64,000 bases of DNA from Filimonas lacunae (GTDB taxonomy: Bacteria > Bacteroidota > Bacteroidia > Chitinophagales > Chitinophagaceae): positions 62,001 to 126,000 of the forward strand of contig NZ_AP017422.1 in assembly GCF_002355595.1 (NCBI RefSeq), given 5' to 3'. Position 1 is the stretch's first letter. Each line of letters starts with the position of its first letter. The translations under genes and the position numbers were made by a program. A model generated the notes under the pieces. The model worked only from the letters and a program-made list of their open reading frames with translations, did no database searches and was not told the DNA's origin. This document shows, piece by piece, positions 58,686 through 64,000 of this stretch.

Positions 58686-61600
58686 ATGACCAGGCAAACA
58701 GACGTGGCTATTATAGGTATGTCGGGCGTATTTCCGGGTGCTGTGAACATACCTGCTTTCTGGAATAATATACTTCATAAGGTAGATGCTATACAACAGG
58801 CACCTGCCAACAGGCTGGATGCTGTATACTTTGATGCTGCGGCAACAGCGCCCGACCGCTTTTACTGCCGTCGTGGCGGATTTATTGATGATTATGCTGA
58901 ATTTGATCCTTTAAGTTTTGGAATACTGCCGGTGGCTGTAGAAGGCATTGAGCCGGAGCATTTGCTTACGCTGAGCCTTGCCAAACAGGCATTGGCCGAT
59001 GCCAATGCATTGGATAAAACTGCTTTGCTGGAACGTGCCGGTATTATACTGGGTAAAGGCAACTATACGGGGCCCGGTGCTACACGTGCTATTGAAATTG
59101 TACGCACGGGAGAGCAGCTGGCCCATCTGTTACAAAGTGTTTTACCGCATTTGCAGCCCGAAGAGATTCACAAGGTGAAGAAAGAATTCCAGGTAAAGAA
59201 AGGCCGGTTTGGGGCGGATACAGCTATGGGGCTTATTCCTAACCTGGTGGCTTCGCTGGTGGCCAACCGGCTAAACCTGGGGGGCGCGGCCTATACCGTA
59301 GATGCAGCATGCGCCAGTTCGTTAATAGCAGTAGACCATGCTGTGCAGGAGTTAACCAACGGCCGGCTGGATATGGTTATTGCCGGGGGAGTGCATGTAT
59401 GCCAGAACGCTCCTTTCTGGAGCATATTTACACAACTGGGAGCTTTGTCACGTAGAGAGCAGATACGCCCCTTTGACAGCAAAGCAGATGGGTTGCTGAT
59501 TGGGGAAGGGTGTGGCTTTGTAGTGTTGAAGCGGCTGGAAGATGCCATGCGGGATGATGACAGAATATATGCAGTGATTAAAGGGGTGGGAGTGGCCAGT
59601 GATGGTGCTGCTGCCAGTGTGATGAGTCCTTCGGTAAAAGGACAGGCAAAAGCCATTATGCAGGCCTGGGAACGGGCTGGTGTTGATAGAAATGAAATAG
59701 GTTACCTGGAAGCACATGGAACGGGTACACCATTGGGAGATAAAACAGAATTGGAAACACTGTTACAGGTGTTTGGTGGTGCAGGGCAGCTGCCTTACGT
59801 GGGGATAGGATCGGTGAAGTCAATGATAGGGCATGCGATGCCAGCTGCGGGCATTGCAGGGTTAATAAAAACAGCGATGGCCTTGCATACGGGTAAGTTA
59901 CCGCCTACGTTGCATTGTGAGGAGCCGTTGCCACTGATGCAGGAAACACGGTTCAGGCCGGTGCAGGAGGGGGCTGACTGGCATACAGAAGATAAGCCAC
60001 GGTATGCAGGCGTAAATGCTTTTGGCTTTGGTGGTATTAATGCACATGTGGTATTGCAGGATGCGCCGCGTGTGCGAACAACAGTAATAAGCAGGGTAGC
60101 AGCGCCTGTAAAGGATGAAGTGCTGTTGCTGGCCAGGCATACGCCGGAAATGCTGATAAAAGCATTGGAAGATGAAAGTACAGAAGTGGGGGAAGGCCGT
60201 TGGCGTATTGCTTTGTTTAACCCTACGCCTGCGCGCAGGAAACAGGCTGTTAAAATAGTGGGGAGAAATAAGCCCTGGCGTAATAAGCAGGATATCTGGT
60301 TTTCGAATGAGGGACTGGTGGAAACCGGTGGTAAAGTGGCTTTGCTGTTTCCGGGACTGGATGGGCTGGCAGGTGGAGAGTACGCTACTATTACCAGTTA
60401 TTTTAACAATGGAGATACTGCCGGTGCTGTGGTGGATGCAGGAGAAGGGGTGTTAAGTGCTTCATTGCAATTGCTGGAGAAAAGCAAGGTATTGCACCAG
60501 GCATTAGAAAAGCTGGGTGTGCAGGCTGATGTGTATGCCGGTCATAGTTTAGGTGAGTGGCTGGCTGCCAGAGCCGCAGGCATTTCGGACGAAGCTTCTA
60601 TTGCGGAATTGCTTACAAAGTTGCAGCCTGAACAGTTTGAAGTAAAGCATGCGGGGTTTTTGGTAGTGGGATGTGGTTGGGATAAAGTGTCGGCATGGAT
60701 GGAAGGTATACAGGATATTCATCTTTCTATAGATAACTGCCCGCAGCAGGTGATACTATGCGGTACCGATACTGCGCTGGAGCAGCTGATGGTATTGTTA
60801 AGAGAAAAGCAGATATTTCACCAGGTGCTGCCTTTCCGGTCTGGTTTTCATTCTCCTTTTTTACAGGATAAAATTCCTTTTTTGATGCAGGGTATGGATA
60901 TGGTGCGCTTTAATAGCGCCCGGGTGCCTTTATGGTCGGCCACCACTTTGAAGCAATACCCTGCCACATCAGAAGAAATAAAAGAATTAAATGTGCGGCA
61001 CCTGTTACAGCCGGTGTTGTTCAGGCAATTGATTGATACACTGTACCAGGATGGAGTACGATTGTTTATACAGGCGGGTTCTGGTGGACTTACGGGCTTT
61101 GTGGATGACACCCTGAATGTAAAGCATAGCGCCTATAGTGCTGTATCGGCCAATGTGGCGGTGCGGTCGGGACTGAGTCAGTTACAGCGTGTGCTGGCGG
61201 CTTTGTTTGCCGAAGGGGGTAAAGTGGATCTGTCGTTTATGGGCGTTGCAAACCATACCAGGGGGGCGGGGGCTACTCCCGTGAAGCTCCAGTTAGGATC
61301 TCCTTTTGTAAAAGAATTCAGTAAACTCAGTGGCGCTCACTTTGCAGATGCGCCGGTATTTTGGGCGAAGCCGGCTAAACTGGCGCAGGCAGATGATGCA
61401 CTGGTGAAAAGTTACCTGGAGAACATGCAGGATATGATAACGGCACAGGAAGAAGTGCTGGATGTTTTATATGGCCGTGCTGCAGCTCCTGCTACCGCTC
61501 AGCCAGTGCAACGGGCTTTTGAAAAAGAACTGGCTGTTTCGTTAACCAGCCATCCTTACCTGATAGATCACGCATTGGTAAAGCAAAAGCCAGGCTGGCA

Positions 61601-62954
61601 TTGTGCGGCAGATATGGACCCGGTTATTCCTATGACCATGATGATAGAGTTGTTTGCAGAAGCGGCATTGGAACAGGCACAAGGCCGGGTGGTGCAGGTA
61701 GTGCGCAACATGAAAGTGTTTCAGTGGATGAATGTAGCATCCCCTTTTAAGGAAGTGATTAAAGGAGATTGGACAACAGCCGATACCGTGGCGTTGAACA
61801 TGGAAAAATATGCACAGGCACAGGTGCAAACAGGCAATACGTTTGCGGCGGTTGAATCGCTGGATTTTACAGTAGGGGAGTTGTTGCCCATATCGGTAAC
61901 GCCTGCGCAGATATATGAACAGCATATGTTTCATGGCCCTGCTTACCAGGGCATAGAACAGGTAACAGCTGTAGGGAGCAAAGGTATTTCAGGCAGGATA
62001 ACAGGCAGCAGTGGTAAAGGATCGCTGCTGGACAATGCCGGGCAGCTGTTTGGTTTATGGCTGCAGCTGACCTTAGAGAAAGACCGTGTGGCCTTTCCGG
62101 TAAAAATAGATTCGATTGCATTTAGTGCGGATGTACATGATCAGGCAGGCAGCTTTGAATGCATCTGCACGCTTACAGAAATAACGGATGAATTTGCCAC
62201 TGCTAACATCTGTTTAAAAAGAGCAGGCAAAGTATGGGCGATATTGAAAGGATGGCAGAACAGGAGGCTGGAGCTGGATGATCGCCTGTGGAATGTGTCT
62301 GTGTCTCCCTTGCAAAATCAACTGGCAGAAGAGGTAGCACCCGGTGTGTTCTGGTTTAACCAGGCGTATAACCGCGTGGTATCGTGGGACTTTATTCTGA
62401 AACGCTATTTTAATCAGCAGGAGAAAGCGCATTATCATGCCTTACCCGTAACACAAAAGAAGGAATGGCTGATAAGTCGCGTGGCGGTGAAGGATGCGGT
62501 GCGGGCTTTACTGCGCAATACTGCGAAGGAGTTATGTTACCCTATTGAACTGGAAATAAAATCGGATGTACAAGGCAGGCCGCTGGTAGAAGGAATGCTG
62601 GCTAAAGGCATACAAATTTCGCTGGCGCATAAAAAAACAGAAGCAGTGGCCGTGGCGCGTTATGATACATCGGTGGGAGTGGATATTGAAGAGATCAGTG
62701 TGCGGGGAGAAGGGTTTAAGAGTATGGTGTTTACGGAAATGGAGCAGCGACTGCTGGCCGGTAAAGACGAAGCGGAATGGATAACCCGGGGATGGGTGGC
62801 TAAAGAAGCTTACGGGAAGTATTTAGGCAAAGGGTTGATGGGAAACCCGAAGGCTTACGAAATAACCGCCTTGCGTGGAGAAGACCTGAAAATAAACGAT
62901 ACCTGGATTATAACTATTAAACATAAAAATTACATAATAGGATGGACAGCTTAG
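58686..62954 (+). CDS. Second synthase subunit: KS/AT/dehydratase/phosphopantetheinyl transferase
   Basis: 1422 residues. A ketosynthase (about 5-455) keeps the triad Cys209, His344, His383 (VDAACASS, EAHGTGT, GHAMPAAG), so it is not a chain-length factor. An acyltransferase-like region (about 550-860) has Ser621 in AGHSLGEWLAAR, but LLFPGLDGL replaces the usual GQGxQ. A dehydratase (about 945-1220) has HPYLIDHALV (His962 as probable catalytic His) and MFHGPAYQGIEQV. The C-terminus (about 1225-1422) is a phosphopantetheinyl transferase with VGVDIEEIS and GWVAKEAYGKYLGKG, which would activate the carrier domains. It starts 34 bases after the first subunit and overlaps the free ACP gene by 13 bases. 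Confidence 0.88.
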   Translation: MTRQTDVAIIGMSGVFPGAVNIPAFWNNILHKVDAIQQAPANRLDAVYFDAAATAPDRFYCRRGGFIDDYAEFDPLSFGILPVAVEGIEPEHLLTLSLAKQALADANALDKTALLERAGIILGKGNYTGPGATRAIEIVRTGEQLAHLLQSVLPHLQPEEIHKVKKEFQVKKGRFGADTAMGLIPNLVASLVANRLNLGGAAYTVDAACASSLIAVDHAVQELTNGRLDMVIAGGVHVCQNAPFWSIFTQLGALSRREQIRPFDSKADGLLIGEGCGFVVLKRLEDAMRDDDRIYAVIKGVGVASDGAAASVMSPSVKGQAKAIMQAWERAGVDRNEIGYLEAHGTGTPLGDKTELETLLQVFGGAGQLPYVGIGSVKSMIGHAMPAAGIAGLIKTAMALHTGKLPPTLHCEEPLPLMQETRFRPVQEGADWHTEDKPRYAGVNAFGFGGINAHVVLQDAPRVRTTVISRVAAPVKDEVLLLARHTPEMLIKALEDESTEVGEGRWRIALFNPTPARRKQAVKIVGRNKPWRNKQDIWFSNEGLVETGGKVALLFPGLDGLAGGEYATITSYFNNGDTAGAVVDAGEGVLSASLQLLEKSKVLHQALEKLGVQADVYAGHSLGEWLAARAAGISDEASIAELLTKLQPEQFEVKHAGFLVVGCGWDKVSAWMEGIQDIHLSIDNCPQQVILCGTDTALEQLMVLLREKQIFHQVLPFRSGFHSPFLQDKIPFLMQGMDMVRFNSARVPLWSATTLKQYPATSEEIKELNVRHLLQPVLFRQLIDTLYQDGVRLFIQAGSGGLTGFVDDTLNVKHSAYSAVSANVAVRSGLSQLQRVLAALFAEGGKVDLSFMGVANHTRGAGATPVKLQLGSPFVKEFSKLSGAHFADAPVFWAKPAKLAQADDALVKSYLENMQDMITAQEEVLDVLYGRAAAPATAQPVQRAFEKELAVSLTSHPYLIDHALVKQKPGWHCAADMDPVIPMTMMIELFAEAALEQAQGRVVQVVRNMKVFQWMNVASPFKEVIKGDWTTADTVALNMEKYAQAQVQTGNTFAAVESLDFTVGELLPISVTPAQIYEQHMFHGPAYQGIEQVTAVGSKGISGRITGSSGKGSLLDNAGQLFGLWLQLTLEKDRVAFPVKIDSIAFSADVHDQAGSFECICTLTEITDEFATANICLKRAGKVWAILKGWQNRRLELDDRLWNVSVSPLQNQLAEEVAPGVFWFNQAYNRVVSWDFILKRYFNQQEKAHYHALPVTQKKEWLISRVAVKDAVRALLRNTAKELCYPIELEIKSDVQGRPLVEGMLAKGIQISLAHKKTEAVAVARYDTSVGVDIEEISVRGEGFKSMVFTEMEQRLLAGKDEAEWITRGWVAKEAYGKYLGKGLMGNPKAYEITALRGEDLKINDTWIITIKHKNYIIGWTA

Positions 62955-63238
62955 TACAAACCAAACCAGACCGTAAAGAAATTCTGGCAGTGTTAACCCA
63001 ATTTATTGTAGAAGTAATTGGGGAAGAGTTTGCCGAAGATCTTGTTATCAACAATGAAAGTTCATTTACCAAAGACCTGGAAATGGATAGTATTGAAATT
63101 GTAGCCTTCTCGGAAAAGGTGAAGCTGCATTTTGGTGTGCGGGTAGATTTTACCGGCTGGTTATCGGGCATGGACCTGGATCAGCTGATTGCTTTAAAAT
63201 TGGGGCATATCACTGCATACATTGAATCATGCCTGTAG
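62942..63238 (+). CDS. Acyl carrier protein
   Basis: 98 residues. KDLEMDSIEIVAFSEKVKL holds the attachment Ser50. The rest fits the four-helix ACP fold (RKEILAVLTQFIVEVIGEEF). Its start lies within the end of the second synthase gene and its end overlaps the hydrolase gene by 10 bases, so the genes are translationally coupled. It may carry starter or finished acyl chains between the large subunits and the hydrolase. Confidence 0.9.
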   Translation: MDSLVQTKPDRKEILAVLTQFIVEVIGEEFAEDLVINNESSFTKDLEMDSIEIVAFSEKVKLHFGVRVDFTGWLSGMDLDQLIALKLGHITAYIESCL

Positions 63239-63990
63239 TAGCTATTAACAACACTTCTGTTCATTACCAGCAGTTGAATGAAACCGGAAAGGAAACGGTG
63301 ATATTGATTCATGGCATGTTTAGCAACCTGGCTGTGTATTATTTTAATATCGCCCCGCTACTGGCGCAACGCTACCGCGTGGTAATGTATGACATGAAAG
63401 GGCATGGTATGAGCAGCCGTGTTACTGCCGGTTATGATTTACAGGCGATGGCAGATGATTTACTGGCATTGATGAAGGCACTGGATATTACATCGGCGCA
63501 CCTGGTAGGATATAGCTTTGGTGGATTGGTGGCTTTAAAAATGGCGATGCTATACCCGCAGTGTATTCAAAAGCTGGGTGTAATAGAAGGGCCAGACCCG
63601 GCTGATAAAGAAGCGTTGAAGGTGATTGAAACATACAGCAAAGATTTTCTGGTGCATTATGTAAACACCTTTACCGACAATGCCATTATGAAAATGGGAA
63701 AGCGGCAGCTGGAGAAGAACCATCGTATGTATGAGTTTTTGTTTAATGAAACCACTATACGGGCGGATATGCAGGCTGAGCATGCTTTTTTTACAGCAGG
63801 TGGTGTGGATGCTATTGGGCATACTACACTGCTGCTATATGGCAGGCAATCGAACTGCGTAGCTGCCGGTGAAAAGCTGCATCAGATGATAAAGCATGCA
63901 AGCATGCTGCTGATAGAGGGCGATCATAATGTGCCTTTGCAACAGCCGCTGGTAATAGGTAATGCGTTAACTGCTTTTTTTGATAACTGA
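63229..63990 (+). CDS. Alpha/beta hydrolase, probable chain-release or acyl-transfer enzyme
   Basis: 253 residues. Oxyanion loop VILIHGMFSN, nucleophile elbow HLVGYSFGGLVAL (Ser96), and late His233 in IEGDHNVPLQQ give a complete catalytic triad set with an Asp in between. In this operon it most likely releases the product from a carrier protein as a thioesterase, but a role in tailoring is possible. Full length, ending 10 bases before the window edge; the operon may continue. Confidence 0.85.
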   Translation: MPVVAINNTSVHYQQLNETGKETVILIHGMFSNLAVYYFNIAPLLAQRYRVVMYDMKGHGMSSRVTAGYDLQAMADDLLALMKALDITSAHLVGYSFGGLVALKMAMLYPQCIQKLGVIEGPDPADKEALKVIETYSKDFLVHYVNTFTDNAIMKMGKRQLEKNHRMYEFLFNETTIRADMQAEHAFFTAGGVDAIGHTTLLLYGRQSNCVAAGEKLHQMIKHASMLLIEGDHNVPLQQPLVIGNALTAFFDN

Positions 63991-64000
63991 AACCTTCAAT

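Noticed and set aside
58686-60050. Chain-length factor (inactive KS) in the second synthase subunit, as in PfaC
   Set aside because: The catalytic Cys209, His344 and His383 are all present, so the domain should be an active ketosynthase.
1-64000. CRISPR arrays, tRNA or rRNA genes, insertion sequences
   Set aside because: No regularly spaced repeats, cloverleaf-like segments, rRNA blocks or transposase frames with terminal repeats were found on reading either strand.

Overview
The window looks like a chromosomal segment of a Bacteroidota bacterium, most likely of the family Chitinophagaceae (Chitinophaga/Filimonas type). This is inferred from protein character: a type IX secretion (T9SS) sorting domain, DUF4421, DUF4407, many AraC-type regulators, an ECF sigma factor paired with a membrane protein, and several plant-polysaccharide hydrolases. 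TAnnTTTG promoter boxes typical of the phylum precede several genes. I see no rRNA, tRNA, IS element, phage or CRISPR array.

Layout. 0-8.3 kb: 3' end of an upstream gene, an outer-membrane-type barrel protein, two AraC regulators, an FAD monooxygenase, a SnoaL-like protein, an RluA-type pseudouridine synthase and a Na+/H+ antiporter. 8.5-13.8 kb: a GRDP-like membrane protein with a Cys/Gly/His-rich tail, a GH43 enzyme, a decayed-looking stretch, a secreted DUF4242 protein next to a DUF4242/pseudo-cyclase/AraC fusion, and a truncated GNAT gene. 14-24.5 kb: a large T9SS-exported endonuclease/exonuclease/phosphatase-family protein, a divergent HxlR-AzoR pair, an ECF sigma/membrane protein pair, small stress and housekeeping genes, and a Crp/Fnr regulator with a perfect FNR-type box in front of a DinB gene. 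24.5-39 kb: GH78, GH2 and GH28 enzymes around an amidohydrolase and a four-gene set (XRE-cupin regulator, HpnZ-like dehydrogenase, OPA-type transporter, PhnX-like hydrolase) that looks like a phosphonate-use locus. 39-51.3 kb: membrane proteins of unknown role, an M3 peptidase, free-methionine-sulfoxide reductase, YjbQ, an EF-G paralog with an elaborate leader, an AmpD-like amidase and a PfkB kinase.

51.6-64 kb is a four-gene operon for a compact PUFA-synthase-like polyketide/secondary-lipid synthase. The first protein (2335 aa) reads tandem nitronate-monooxygenase/PfaD-like barrels-KS-AT-ACP-ACP-KR. The second (1422 aa) reads KS-AT-DH-phosphopantetheinyl transferase. They are followed by a free ACP and an alpha/beta hydrolase, with overlapping reading frames. 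Functions that sit on separate proteins in Pfa systems (PfaD, PfaE) are fused here.

The two strongest candidates for something undescribed are this condensed synthase and the 5' leader of the EF-G paralog. On the minus strand the leader carries a promoter box, a 43-codon reading frame, four mutually complementary segments, an intrinsic terminator, a second short reading frame and a second intrinsic terminator just before the EF-G start. This is the architecture of a ribosome-controlled attenuator.
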